Below, piece by piece: positions 8,247-20,331 of a DNA stretch of 64,000 nt. Origin of the DNA: Beduini massiliensis (lineage in GTDB: Bacteria; Bacillota_I; Bacilli_A; Erysipelotrichales; Coprobacillaceae); the NCBI RefSeq assembly GCF_000829905.1, contig NZ_CDPP01000005.1, positions 496,001 to 560,000 on the forward strand, written 5' to 3'. The first letter of the stretch is position 1, and each line of letters opens with the position of its first letter. The notes below the pieces were generated by a model. It ran no database searches, had not been told where the DNA came from, and worked only from the letters and a program-made list of their open reading frames with translations. Position numbers and translations under genes: made by a program.

Positions 8247-10931
8247 TTAATTTAATAAATTTCGTAAATGTAAAATTATTTTTTCTTCAACTTCACTACT
8301 TATAGTGGGTAACCTTAACAATGGAATGCCGGCTTTTTCTAGAATACTATTTTTCAGCAGATCTCGTTCTATTTGAGGAGATTGATTATGATACCCACCA
8401 TCTACTTCAATTACTGTAAATGGAGATTTACCTATTTTGAAATAGATGACAAAATCACAACTTGCATTATTATGAATATACTCTATTTCTCTTGAAGTAA
8501 ATTTAATATCCGATACCGACACAAGTTGTTTTAAATAAATTTGCATATGAAAAATCAAAAAATTAAATTCTTCCAACTTTAAAATATCTCGCAATATTGC
8601 CGCAACAATCTGTTCCGATTTAAATTTAGAATCTTTTGTTTTCAGTTTTGAATTTAATTTTTCCAAGGATCTATCATACTCTGTATAAAGCAAATCGAAC
8701 GCTGAAATAAGCGGGCTATCATAAGTTTGGCCTTCATTTGCATAATATTTTATATAACGAATTAAAGCCGCTAAATGTTTATTATTCTTTAAAAATACAT
8801 TATATCCAGTTATTAAAATAAATTTATTGATGGCTCTGGATACAGCAACATTGATAAGTGATGGATCATCAACGAAATCAATATTTCTTTGGCTACTCTT
8901 TTTCTTATCTAGTACAGTTGAAAATATTATTTCATTGCATTCTCTGCCCTGAAATTTATGTATAGTACTACAAATTGTCTCCTTTGGCATTTTTTCATTT
9001 GCAAGATCAACTTGTGCATTATAAGGGGCAATAAATCCTTTTTCACCCTTAATGGAAAATATTTCATCATTTACTTTTAGATAGGATTCTATTTCTCTTA
9101 GGTTTGATAAATCACGTGTATGATTTCCTTTAGCTGTCACAATCAGTGATAAGGCATTTTCACCCATATCTTTTTTCATTGGAATAAGTTGATTATTATA
9201 AAATTCTTTATTACAAAATTGTATTATTTTAGGATGACATCTATAATGTTCCTTTAATAAAGTTCTAGGAACATCATCTTTAAATATTTCATCTAATGAA
9301 TCTAAAAGGCTTAATTTTTCGCAATCGTATAAACTATCAGGACATTTTATATTCGTTTTTATTGGAATGTGTGGTAATTGCTTTCTATCCCCGACAATAA
9401 TAATATTTTTTACGCAGCCAAAACATAAAATGCCGGGAATAATATCCTGCTGTGAAGCTTCATCTATAATAACGTAATCCAATATATAGCCTCTTGCAAT
9501 AGAATTCATTAGCGAATGTGTACTACTGCCAATTATAGGAAAATAGTTTAAGAAATTAGAGAAGTCTTTATAATAATTACCAACATTAAAAGTCGGAATA
9601 TCATTTGGAAAATTTTTAGAAATATACTCATATAAATAAGCAAGAGATTTTTCTTTTAAAGTTTTCAGACTATACTCAAAATCTTCTTTATCAAGCATTT
9701 CTTTAATCTTTTTTATTTCCTCTTCTTTTTCACGCAATAACCTTTCATAATAAGTAAATTGAAGAGAAAAAACAAAGTTTTGTCTAGTTTCTAAATCATT
9801 TAAAAATTTGCTTCTAATTATTCTATAATTCATTAATAAAGTAAATTTATTCTTAAAAGATAAAAATTGATCCGATAGTCTTCTTACATAGACCAACAAA
9901 TTAACCATTTCTGTTATGGATAAATGATATTTAGTTATCTCTATCATTTTTATTTCCGGATGATCTTGCTGCCATTTTAAAAGATATTCTTTTTCAATTT
10001 TGATCTCTTCAATCTCAGTATTAAGTCTTGCTAAATCATTCTTAGCTGACAGTAGATTTTCTATGTTACTCTTGATTGTAGTTATCTCATCTAACTTAAT
10101 TGAACTATAGTTAAAGGTTGGCTTTTTATATTTAATATCTTTAAAAAAATCATCTTTATTTTCCCAGTTACCTAATTTAGCTATTATAAAATCTAAATTG
10201 ACTTTCTCTAACTTTTCATAAACATTCTCAACAGCTGAATTATTATTTGAAACTATTGCGCATGTCTCACCATTAATTATTATATTTGCAAGAATATTTA
10301 AAATTGTCTGTGTTTTTCCAGTTCCCGGTGGCCCCTCAATAATACTGATTTGTGATTTAAAAGCATTTGTTACGGCTTCCATTTGAGTTTCATTAATTCC
10401 AAACGGAAATATTAGATGCTCTTTATTGATTGTTTTTCTAACATTCTTAGTTAAATAAGCATTTAAACAGGTTTGATTATAAGGAAGTAGTTTATCAAAT
10501 TGATTTAAAACATTTTCTGCTATCGTTTTATTTGCCTTTCCTTTACTAACCTCAATTCGTTCTTTTGCTACTTGTAAAAAATATTTATAAATATCTCCAT
10601 CTTTTATATTTGTTGATTGTGAGAGTATATTGTTAGACTTCAGCATTATATACCATTCATTACTTTCAATAAATCTAACAATATAATACTTATTTCCAAT
10701 TTCAAATGCCTCTTTAATATTTTGTACTCTCTTGTTAATTTTATTGTACAATAATAAGTCACCTGTATGTCTCCTACAAGGTTCTATTTTCCATTCATTT
10801 AAAGGTCTATGAAATTTTTTATCAGACTTATATGTTACAGATACCATCAATTGATTATTATTTGCTTTATAGATACTCCAATCCTTAATATAATCCGTTA
10901 AATCATTTCCTTTTAATATAATTTTAAACAC
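8247..10931 (-). CDS. DNA2/UPF1-like superfamily 1 helicase with C-terminal DUF2726-type nuclease
   Basis: An 894-residue fusion. Residues 1-180 form an N-terminal region of unknown fold. Walker A GPPGTGKTQT lies near 200-209, a long helical insertion spans about 275-430, and Walker B YVIIDEASQ is followed by GDRKQLPHIP. C-terminal helicase motifs include KEHYRCHPKI, STIHKFQGREC and NVAVSRAINKF. About 770-894 matches a PD-(D/E)xK fold of the DUF2726/VSR type (CDFVIYF ... FTVIEVDGGYHN). The start is GTG at 10931 with AGGTGAT upstream. It has its own promoter, is strongly AT-rich, and lies among accessory genes. Helicase-nuclease fusions of this type are common in defence islands; a role in degrading foreign DNA or RNA is inference. 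Confidence 0.85.
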   Translation of the reverse strand: MFKIILKGNDLTDYIKDWSIYKANNNQLMVSVTYKSDKKFHRPLNEWKIEPCRRHTGDLLLYNKINKRVQNIKEAFEIGNKYYIVRFIESNEWYIMLKSNNILSQSTNIKDGDIYKYFLQVAKERIEVSKGKANKTIAENVLNQFDKLLPYNQTCLNAYLTKNVRKTINKEHLIFPFGINETQMEAVTNAFKSQISIIEGPPGTGKTQTILNILANIIINGETCAIVSNNNSAVENVYEKLEKVNLDFIIAKLGNWENKDDFFKDIKYKKPTFNYSSIKLDEITTIKSNIENLLSAKNDLARLNTEIEEIKIEKEYLLKWQQDHPEIKMIEITKYHLSITEMVNLLVYVRRLSDQFLSFKNKFTLLMNYRIIRSKFLNDLETRQNFVFSLQFTYYERLLREKEEEIKKIKEMLDKEDFEYSLKTLKEKSLAYLYEYISKNFPNDIPTFNVGNYYKDFSNFLNYFPIIGSSTHSLMNSIARGYILDYVIIDEASQQDIIPGILCFGCVKNIIIVGDRKQLPHIPIKTNIKCPDSLYDCEKLSLLDSLDEIFKDDVPRTLLKEHYRCHPKIIQFCNKEFYNNQLIPMKKDMGENALSLIVTAKGNHTRDLSNLREIESYLKVNDEIFSIKGEKGFIAPYNAQVDLANEKMPKETICSTIHKFQGRECNEIIFSTVLDKKKSSQRNIDFVDDPSLINVAVSRAINKFILITGYNVFLKNNKHLAALIRYIKYYANEGQTYDSPLISAFDLLYTEYDRSLEKLNSKLKTKDSKFKSEQIVAAILRDILKLEEFNFLIFHMQIYLKQLVSVSDIKFTSREIEYIHNNASCDFVIYFKIGKSPFTVIEVDGGYHNQSPQIERDLLKNSILEKAGIPLLRLPTISSEVEEKIILHLRNLLN

Positions 10932-10953
10932 AATATCACCTACCGTTAATAAA

Positions 10954-10963
10954 ATTATACCAA
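10954..10963 (-). promoter_or_regulatory. Extended -10 promoter for the helicase gene
   Basis: On the minus strand TTGGTATAAT is a consensus extended -10 element about 25 bases before the GTG start. No good -35 is visible, as expected for an extended -10 promoter. Confidence 0.5.
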
Positions 10964-11100
10964 CATTACGTATCTATTTACAGTCTAAAATATAAGTATG
11001 TGTATTTAATTTGCCTTCCGATGGTTTAAATAAAGAATAATCTACTTATTATCATTCTAGATTAGAAAGAAAATTATTTAAACTACATAATATATACCAT

Positions 11101-11128
11101 AAAAAAACAGTGCCACTTAATGGCACTT
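11101..11128 (-). terminator. Terminator downstream of the FRG-AIPR unit
   Basis: Perfect inverted repeat AGTGCCA / TGGCACT with a five-base loop, followed on the minus strand by G and seven T. It lies 370 bases beyond the AIPR stop, so the FRG-AIPR transcript would carry a long AT-rich tail or a further small gene. Confidence 0.75.
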
Positions 11129-11162
11129 CATTTAATGCATATTTCTTAAACTATATAAGTTA

Positions 11163-11342
11163 TCAATAAAACTTAACATATTTGTTTGCTTCGATAACAC
11201 CTAAATCATCAATTTTATTATATTTTCTACAAGTAACATCCAGATTCATTAACATTGTAAGCTTAAAATATCTCCTAAACGTAGGTAAGTATGAATTACA
11301 TATTGGATTACCTCTTGCTTTGTAATATTTGAATGTAAACAT
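11163..11342 (-). CDS. Possible 59-residue ORF or gene remnant between AIPR and its terminator
   Basis: An ATG-started 59-codon frame on the same strand as AIPR and before the shared terminator. Its product is basic and Tyr/Lys-rich, with CNSYLPTFRRYFKL and IEANKYVKFY segments. It has no ribosome binding site, so it may be the remnant of a longer gene. The rest of the 10,964-11,496 stretch is AT-rich with nothing else I can name. Confidence 0.25.
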   Translation of the reverse strand: MFTFKYYKARGNPICNSYLPTFRRYFKLTMLMNLDVTCRKYNKIDDLGVIEANKYVKFY

Positions 11343-11496
11343 TTTTAAAATTACTTAACATTTTTTATCAATCTTTCTAATAATTATTAAATGACATTAA
11401 CAAAATAGCAATTATCATATATAAAATTAATTCTTTTATATTTTTAAATAATATCATAAATTTTCTGAAAAAAATATGTAATTTATTAATTTTATA

Positions 11497-13161
11497 TTAA
11501 CTAAAAAATTCATTAATTTTATCAAATAACCGTTTAGTTTGCTCACAATTTTTAATCTCATTATATAGTTTTTGATTTTTAAAATCATTTGAATCTAAAC
11601 TATTATTTTTGCAATATTCGTTTATAACATCAACATATACCTCTATGATTTCATCTATATTATCATCATAAGAATCATTAGTATATTTAAAATCACTAAA
11701 ATTATAACGATCTTCATTAAATGGTATATTATCTTTCAGAATCAAAGCATACATTACTAAAGAAACAAAATAATATTTTCCATTTTTTAAAATTGTATTT
11801 TTGTTTTCAATATCATATTGATGACTATTGGAAAATTTATCATATAAACTACCTAATCCAACCACAAAATTAATTGGTTTGAAACACCTATTAAATTCTT
11901 TCTCATCTATTTCATATTTAAATTCATCATTCAATACACTATCAATGATATTCTTAGATGATTTTGATCTTGCATCTCCAGGTTTTTGTTGAAAATAAGC
12001 AACATAATTCCTTAAAAGAGTTGGTATACTATAAGCATATTTCTTGATTGTTTCCTCTCCTCTTTTTGAAATATAAAAATGATATTGATCTCTACTATCC
12101 TTGTATAGTTGATTAATCTCGAAAATTCTTTCACTTGTATAGGCTATGTCCTCTACAGAAATTGGCTTTTGCCTATTTAAAGAAACACTAATTTTATTCA
12201 GATCGTTTTTACAATCTATATATGGATCATTAACATACATAACTCTCAACAATACTTTTGCATTTTTTTGAGCATAATCTAATTCGTCTTTTAATTTGGA
12301 ATTATCAAAAAAATAATTTGCTGCTGTTGAAATTGTTTGTGCTCCATTAATAATTGAAATATTACCGAACTTATTAAATGAAAGTACAACTTTATAAGGA
12401 TCAAATAAATTAATATTATCTTTACTAGATACTATCATAGTTACGCCATTGTTAAGATACCAAAAATCTTCCGGACTATTTGATAAAGTGCTTAATATGT
12501 TTTTTTCCACATCAAAAGAATCCTTTAATTTGTAACGAACGTTTTGATCAAATAAAGCATCACCAATATAATTATACATATTTGCAATATCGTAAAGATT
12601 TGCTGTAAAAACATATGAACTTACTTTTGAAGATATGCTTTTTGAACTACGATATTGAACATTATTATTAAATGGCACAGTAATAGAAGACGATCTACTA
12701 TCTATTCGTACATTAAATTCTTTACTTACATTTTGAACATCCTGAATAATCTGGTAAATAACCCTTGTTACACTTTTACATTCAAATTCTTTTTTTATTA
12801 AACTTCTAATTTCTTGTTTCCATTTTTCAACTTCTAATTTCATTTTATAATTTTCTACAATTATAACAACATAATAAAAATTGTATTTATCTATATCATT
12901 TATATTATTTTGATTTCTAATTTCGTCCATTAGAATATCCATTTCTTGACCATTTTTTACATAAAAAAAATTAACAAAATCATCTGAATCTTCCATATTT
13001 AGTTCTTTTAATGTAATAAAATTTTGTTTATAAAGTGTCATTTTAACATTATTTTTAATTTTTTGAATTTCATCATCATCGTATTCCTTAAAAAAATCTT
13101 TTTCCTCTAAAAATTGATTGATTAACTCTACACTATTATTATTATTTATTTTTCTGGCCAT
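11497..13161 (-). CDS. AIPR-family protein (abortive infection phage resistance domain)
   Basis: A 554-residue protein. The AIPR core (about 160-480) shows FWYLNNGVTMI at 233-243, IINGAQTISTA at 270-280 and SLNRQKPIS near 335, the family's most conserved blocks. Residues 1-150 are helical and acidic. There is no membrane segment. AAGGAG precedes the ATG, 13 bases after the FRG gene stop, so the two are co-transcribed. AIPR proteins are named for phage abortive infection and recur in defence islands, but their biochemistry is not settled. Very high AT content compared with purA-guaA next door suggests horizontal gain. Confidence 0.85.
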   Translation of the reverse strand: MARKINNNNSVELINQFLEEKDFFKEYDDDEIQKIKNNVKMTLYKQNFITLKELNMEDSDDFVNFFYVKNGQEMDILMDEIRNQNNINDIDKYNFYYVVIIVENYKMKLEVEKWKQEIRSLIKKEFECKSVTRVIYQIIQDVQNVSKEFNVRIDSRSSSITVPFNNNVQYRSSKSISSKVSSYVFTANLYDIANMYNYIGDALFDQNVRYKLKDSFDVEKNILSTLSNSPEDFWYLNNGVTMIVSSKDNINLFDPYKVVLSFNKFGNISIINGAQTISTAANYFFDNSKLKDELDYAQKNAKVLLRVMYVNDPYIDCKNDLNKISVSLNRQKPISVEDIAYTSERIFEINQLYKDSRDQYHFYISKRGEETIKKYAYSIPTLLRNYVAYFQQKPGDARSKSSKNIIDSVLNDEFKYEIDEKEFNRCFKPINFVVGLGSLYDKFSNSHQYDIENKNTILKNGKYYFVSLVMYALILKDNIPFNEDRYNFSDFKYTNDSYDDNIDEIIEVYVDVINEYCKNNSLDSNDFKNQKLYNEIKNCEQTKRLFDKINEFFS

Positions 13162-13174
13162 ACTTATCTCCTTC

Positions 13175-14242
13175 TTAGAATTTTAAAAAATCTATATCAA
13201 TAGTTAAATCCTTATCAATACATTGCATAACTTGTTCAAATTCATCAATATGAATATTAAAATTGCTTTTTAATTTATCCACAACCTCTTTCTCATCACT
13301 ATTAAGGTGATTTAGTTTCAATATTCTATCTTTTATTTCTTTTAATTCTTTTTCTACTTCTATAACTTGTGTTTGTAATTGAAAAGAACTTATTTCTTTT
13401 TGAGAAGTTATCTGTTCTATATTATACCCAATATATTTTTTAATATGATGAGATATTAATTCTATTTCTGTTTTTCTTGAGAAAGGAGCAGGATTAAATT
13501 TTATACTCTTATTAACTATTTCATCAACTTTATTATCTCCTTCTGGATAAATAAACCCTGTATATATTCCAAACAACTTTTTCAAATCTTCTCTTAATGT
13601 ACTTTTCAAATGAGATGGAATTACAATTTTCTCAAAATCATATTTAGGAATTGGTGAAAATCCATCACCTTGAAATAATATAACCGCACCTTTTTGTGCT
13701 ATTATTCTATTATTTGCTAAAACATGATCTACAAATTTATGATTATATTGAAATAAAGTATCCTCAAAAAGCCATTCTTCTTTTCTCTCTAAAATACCCT
13801 CATATAGTTCTTTTACATTTGTAGCTATGGGACAATACATATTTTCAAAATCAAATACATAGACAACTCCATTTTTATCATCATCAATATTTTCTTTTTT
13901 TTTATAAGAAGGAGTTATCGCAAAATATAAAGCAACCAAACAATCATATGTAACATCTAACAATCTACTAGGAAATCCTCCGTGTTGAGCATCTACTGCC
14001 TTTATTAGATAACTTTCACCATCTGTTAATTTATTAGCCACCATTTCATCTAAAAGATTTTTTTCAAAAAAATAATTTTCTTTAGTACGATTTTGCCTAA
14101 ATAAATTAGGTACACAGGGTGTTGGATATTCCTGGTTTTCTCCTCTATACACAATAACATCATTGTCTTCAAACTCACTACTGATCTTTTTTATTTTATT
14201 AATATAGTCAGATAAACTTTCAATAACTACTTCATCACTCAT
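13175..14242 (-). CDS. FRG-domain protein
   Basis: A 355-residue protein whose first ~250 residues match the FRG domain: YRGE at 32-35, then QHGGFPSRLLDVT at 86-98, corresponding to the family's QHxGxPTRLLDxT, and VVYVFD near 126-131. Residues about 285-355 are charged and heptad-like, probably a coiled coil. FRG proteins are named after the F-x-R-G motif, occur in phage and defence contexts, and have no fully settled activity. It is first gene of the pair with AIPR. GGGAG lies 11 bases before the ATG, a rather long spacing. It may sense or carry the toxic activity, with AIPR as partner (inference). Confidence 0.83.
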   Translation of the reverse strand: MSDEVVIESLSDYINKIKKISSEFEDNDVIVYRGENQEYPTPCVPNLFRQNRTKENYFFEKNLLDEMVANKLTDGESYLIKAVDAQHGGFPSRLLDVTYDCLVALYFAITPSYKKKENIDDDKNGVVYVFDFENMYCPIATNVKELYEGILERKEEWLFEDTLFQYNHKFVDHVLANNRIIAQKGAVILFQGDGFSPIPKYDFEKIVIPSHLKSTLREDLKKLFGIYTGFIYPEGDNKVDEIVNKSIKFNPAPFSRKTEIELISHHIKKYIGYNIEQITSQKEISSFQLQTQVIEVEKELKEIKDRILKLNHLNSDEKEVVDKLKSNFNIHIDEFEQVMQCIDKDLTIDIDFLKF

Positions 14243-14423
14243 AATACTATTATCTCCCTCTTTTTATATTATTCTACAATATTTAACAGTAATTTCCAAA
14301 CAGTTTATTTAACAAGACAATTTTTTATACAAAAAAAATATATTTAAATATGCTAAACTTTGCATAGCAAATCATTTATTTTTCTATTAAGAACATATAT
14401 AAATTTACTTATTTAACTAAACA

Positions 14424-14449
14424 TAAAAAGGCATCCATTTAAGGACACC
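14424..14449 (-). terminator. guaA terminator
   Basis: On the minus strand GGTGTCC, loop TTAAAT, GGATGCC (two G-T pairs) is followed by TTTTTAT, 25 bases past the guaA stop. Confidence 0.8.
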
Positions 14450-14473
14450 CCGCAAATCCATTGCAACTATTCT

Positions 14474-16018
14474 TTATTCAAACTCAATCGTTCCCGGTGG
14501 TTTAGACGTAATATCATACATTACCCTATTTACCCCACGAACCTCATTAATAATCCTGCTCATTACCTTATTCAACACTTCAAAAGGAACTTCCGCCGCC
14601 TCTGCCGTCATGAAATCAATCGTATTCACAGCTCTTAAAACCACAGCGTAGTCATAAGTTCTTTCATCCCCCATGACCCCTACAGAACGCATGTTCGTTA
14701 AAGCTGCAAAATACTGCCCAATCGAACGATCCAAACCAGCATTAGCAATCTCTTCACGATAAATCGCATCTGCTTCCTGCACGATCTTCACTTTTTCTTC
14801 TGTTACCTCACCAATGATACGAATACCAAGACCAGGTCCAGGGAAAGGTTGTCTAAACACTAGATATTCCGGAATTCCTAACTCCAATCCCACTTTACGC
14901 ACTTCATCCTTAAACAAATCACGAAGTGGTTCAATAATCTCTTTAAAATCAACATAATCAGGCAATCCACCTACATTATGATGTGATTTAATCACGGCAG
15001 ACTCTCCGCCCAATCCACTTTCTACTACATCAGGATAAATCGTTCCCTGCACTAAGAAATCCACTGTTCCGATTTTCTTCGCTTCTTCTTCAAAAACACG
15101 AATAAACTCTTCACCAATAATCTTTCTTTTTGCCTCCGGTTCAATCACCCCTTCAAGCTTATGATAATACCTTTCCTGTGCATTGACACGAATGAAGTTC
15201 AACTCATAATTTCCGTCAGGACCAAATACCGCTTCCACTTCATCCCCTTCATTCTTACGAAGCAATCCATGATCAACAAACACACAAGTCAATTGATTAC
15301 CAATCGCCTTTGACAGTAAAACAGCTGCAACCGATGAATCCACTCCACCAGATAATGCACATAATACTTTACCATCTCCGACTTTTTCTCTAATGTCTTT
15401 GATCGCCTCTTCAACAAAAGAATCCATGCGCCAATCACCATGACATCCACATACATTCAAAACGAAATTAGAAAGCATTTTCGTCCCTTCTTTTGTGTGC
15501 AGTACTTCCGGATGGAATTGAATAGCGTACAATCCACGTTCCTCGTCTTCACAAGCCGCTACCGGACAATCCGGTGTCGTTGCCGCAATTTTAAATCCCG
15601 GTGCCACTTTAGAAATATAATCAAAATGACTCATCCAGCAAATACTGTTTTTAGCGACATCAGAAAACAATACTGAATTATTATCAACCGTTAATTCTGA
15701 TTTTCCATATTCTCTTACACTCGCACGCTCTACTTTACCGCCTAAAACATGCTGCATCAATTGTGCACCATAACATAGCCCCAACACGGGAATACCTAAT
15801 TCAAATAATTCTTTTGAATATGTCGGTGAATCCTCTTCATAGCAGCTATTAGGTCCGCCGGTTAAAATAATTCCTTTAGGATGCATTGACTTGATTTTTT
15901 CAATATCCACTTTATACGAATAGATTTCACAATATACATTGCTTTCACGCACACGACGCGCAATCAGCTGATTATACTGTCCACCAAAGTCAATAACGAT
16001 GACTAATTCTCTTTTCAC
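14474..16018 (-). CDS. guaA: GMP synthase (glutamine-hydrolysing)
   Basis: Makes GMP from XMP, glutamine and ATP in the cytoplasm. Its 514 residues are the usual length. The class I glutamine amidotransferase domain has its nucleophile Cys82 in GLCYGAQ and the His-Glu pair in FHPEV. The ATP pyrophosphatase domain starts with the PP-loop SGGVDSS near 225, and the C-terminal dimerisation domain ends in the canonical KPPGTIEFE. It starts 12 bases after the purA stop, so the AMP and GMP branch enzymes share one transcript. It has its own terminator. There is no visible riboswitch, unlike the IMP operon at 40-53 kb. Confidence 0.98.
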   Translation of the reverse strand: MKRELVIVIDFGGQYNQLIARRVRESNVYCEIYSYKVDIEKIKSMHPKGIILTGGPNSCYEEDSPTYSKELFELGIPVLGLCYGAQLMQHVLGGKVERASVREYGKSELTVDNNSVLFSDVAKNSICWMSHFDYISKVAPGFKIAATTPDCPVAACEDEERGLYAIQFHPEVLHTKEGTKMLSNFVLNVCGCHGDWRMDSFVEEAIKDIREKVGDGKVLCALSGGVDSSVAAVLLSKAIGNQLTCVFVDHGLLRKNEGDEVEAVFGPDGNYELNFIRVNAQERYYHKLEGVIEPEAKRKIIGEEFIRVFEEEAKKIGTVDFLVQGTIYPDVVESGLGGESAVIKSHHNVGGLPDYVDFKEIIEPLRDLFKDEVRKVGLELGIPEYLVFRQPFPGPGLGIRIIGEVTEEKVKIVQEADAIYREEIANAGLDRSIGQYFAALTNMRSVGVMGDERTYDYAVVLRAVNTIDFMTAEAAEVPFEVLNKVMSRIINEVRGVNRVMYDITSKPPGTIEFE

Positions 16019-16030
16019 TCATGCCCCTCC

Positions 16031-18286
<2,256 letters not shown>

Positions 18287-18290
<4 letters not shown>

Positions 18291-19366
18291 TCCTTTGATC
18301 TTGTATTTTTCTTTAAAAAGCGATAAAGATTAGCGACAATACGGGATTCAATACGAGCATAAGAAAGGGCTGCATCCTTCAAAGCCGCTACCTCAAATGC
18401 CTCAGTGATATCTCCATAATGAATCGTCACCGAGATAATATCTCCTAATCGATGCTTTGACTTGCTTATCTCTAATCTCATCGCTGTTTTAGAGTGAGAA
18501 TAGTGTTTACCTAACCGCAATGTTTCCGGTAACCGAAAATCATCTTTATACTCAATATGATATGGGGGCATGATCGCAAATAAGGCTTCATTTAAGCTTT
18601 CTTCTTTAACGATATATTCTTTTAAACGTTCTTCAATAATATGTTTTACTGAAGCAACATAATGATCCGCCTCTGTTTGGCTTTTCGCTTTCACAGCTAA
18701 GCGTACACGACAATGATCCTCGGAAGCATATAAAGCAATAGACACCTCTTTTTGGTTATCCACAATATCTTTTAATTTTTGTGCCATATCACTTTCACCA
18801 ATCATCATCGTATTAATATTATACGTATAAATCTTATCTTCTCGATAGTGTTCCAAATAAGGAAGTAAGGCATGGTTTAACACATAACGCATCTCTTTAG
18901 GGGGTCCCGGCAAGTTAGCGATACGTTTTTGACCATTACTCATGACACAACCGTTTGCAGTTCCCACATCATTTTCCAATATATAAGCGCCTTGGGGATA
19001 ATACGCCTGTTTATAGTTGGTTTTTGGGATCTGATCACTCCCCATTAAAAAACTGCATTTATCAAAGACTTTCTTTGCCTCTTCTTCTCTAAACTCCATC
19101 TTTAACCCTAAATACTCTGCTGAAAGTTCTTTCGTCAGATCATCTGCTGTCGGACCTAATCCACCTGTAGTAATCACCATATCTGCTCCACGTAAAAAGG
19201 CAGTTTCCAAACATTCTTTAAAACGTTCAGGATTATCTCCCACAACGGTCTGATAAAAAATCGAAAAACCTAATTCACGACAGACTTTTTGAATTTCTGT
19301 AGCGTTTGTATTGACGATCTCCCCTAATAACAATTCTGTTCCAACATTGATGATTTCAATCTTCAT
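18287..19366 (-). CDS. CinA-like protein with unusual C-terminus
   Basis: 359 residues. The first ~170 are the molybdopterin-binding-like domain of CinA: NVGTELLLGEIVNTN, then ITTGGLGPTADD, TAPGCVM-like ANGCVMSNG, and NLPGPPKEM. The middle domain (about 175-255) is the usual KOW-like connector. The nicotinamide-nucleotide deamidase domain that ends most CinA proteins (~410-430 residues) is missing; instead about 90 residues contain SKTAMRLEISKSKHRLGD. CinA acts in NAD recycling and is linked to competence. Without the deamidase, only the ADP-ribose pyrophosphatase-type activity of the N-terminal domain would remain (inference). AGGAGG precedes the ATG. Confidence 0.85.
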
Positions 19367-19380
19367 AAAAACCTCCTATC

Positions 19381-19404
19381 AAAAAAAGTAGCAATCCTGC
19401 TACT
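19381..19404 (-). terminator. Terminator after the DUF368 gene
   Basis: AGTAGCA / TGCTACT with a four-base loop and seven T on the minus strand, overlapping the DUF368 stop codon. The cinA-like gene 15 bases on would therefore depend on read-through or its own promoter. Confidence 0.75.
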
Positions 19405-20242
19405 AAGATATTTTTCCTAAACCAATCACCATGATCCCGCCTAAAAGCAATGCAATCATTGAAGTGAGAATCACAGAAACATTATAAGTGGCTGAAAAAG
19501 GAATCAGCACTAATGATGACGCCACGATCAGACCTAAAATCAGACTTAATGTTCCGCGATGATATTTTTTAAGGAAATAACCACATAATTTTGCGCTGAT
19601 CAAAATACCAAGAATAATCCCTACTCCCATGAAACCTAATGGAATCAAAATATCCATTGAAAAGCTCGTAATATTCGCTAAATAAGACTTAAACAGATAA
19701 TACTCTCCTAAGATCAACAATACCATCGATCCACTGACTCCCGGCATCAGCATCGTCCCTCCGGCAATCGCTCCAATCATGATCATCTTTAAAAGTAATC
19801 CGATTGAGATTGCAGGAAGTACCGGATTAACCGCAGCCTCCCCTTTACCGGGATTTAAGAATTCTAAACCAAGGATAATCCCCATCCCCACTATGAAAGG
19901 AAGCAGACTCAGTCTTTCCCCTTTCATTTCTGATTTTAAGAATAAGGGAATACTGAACGCAATAAGTCCAATAAACCAGTACATCGTTTGGGTTGGATAA
20001 TGATTAAACAAGAACTCAATGACTTTAGCGAATCCAACAAGTCCAATCACGGCCCCTACTAATACTTGTGCTAAGAAAATAATAGCTTCCATTCTTTTTT
20101 TATTATCTTTTGATACCAAATCAGAAATGCTATCCATTACTTTATTAAAAATACCTAAAACCACCATCATGGTTCCGCCACTGACACCCGGAATAATATT
20201 TGCAACGCCAACAGCGATCCCGCCGATTAATGTTTTGATCAT
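19403..20242 (-). CDS. DUF368 polyprenyl-phosphate transporter
   Basis: 279 residues, about eight membrane helices, with two related halves: each carries a PGVSG motif (ANIIPGVSGGTMMV near the N-terminus and LMPGVSGSMVLL near 170). This is the signature of DUF368 (PopT), one of two families shown to return undecaprenyl phosphate across the membrane for cell-wall and envelope polymer synthesis; the other is DedA/UptA. AAGGTGA precedes the ATG. It is flanked by terminators on both sides and is probably transcribed alone or with the cinA-like gene. Confidence 0.9.
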   Translation of the reverse strand: MIKTLIGGIAVGVANIIPGVSGGTMMVVLGIFNKVMDSISDLVSKDNKKRMEAIIFLAQVLVGAVIGLVGFAKVIEFLFNHYPTQTMYWFIGLIAFSIPLFLKSEMKGERLSLLPFIVGMGIILGLEFLNPGKGEAAVNPVLPAISIGLLLKMIMIGAIAGGTMLMPGVSGSMVLLILGEYYLFKSYLANITSFSMDILIPLGFMGVGIILGILISAKLCGYFLKKYHRGTLSLILGLIVASSLVLIPFSATYNVSVILTSMIALLLGGIMVIGLGKIS

Positions 20243-20299
20243 AAACTCACCTTACCTTTACAAGTTATGATTATACATAAATTTCTGATTTTATTCAAT

Positions 20300-20331
20300 A
20301 AAAAAGGAGCAGTAAGAAATTCTTACTACTC
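20300..20331 (-). terminator. Terminator after the ABC exporter pair
   Basis: GAGTAGTAAG, loop, CTTACTGCTC then CTTTTTTATT on the minus strand; the 5' arm overlaps the last codons of the transporter gene. Confidence 0.85.

Noticed and set aside
6442-14242. Prophage or CRISPR-type island
   Set aside because: No integrase, terminase, structural genes, repeats with spacers or flanking tRNA are present; the content is only defence-type genes.
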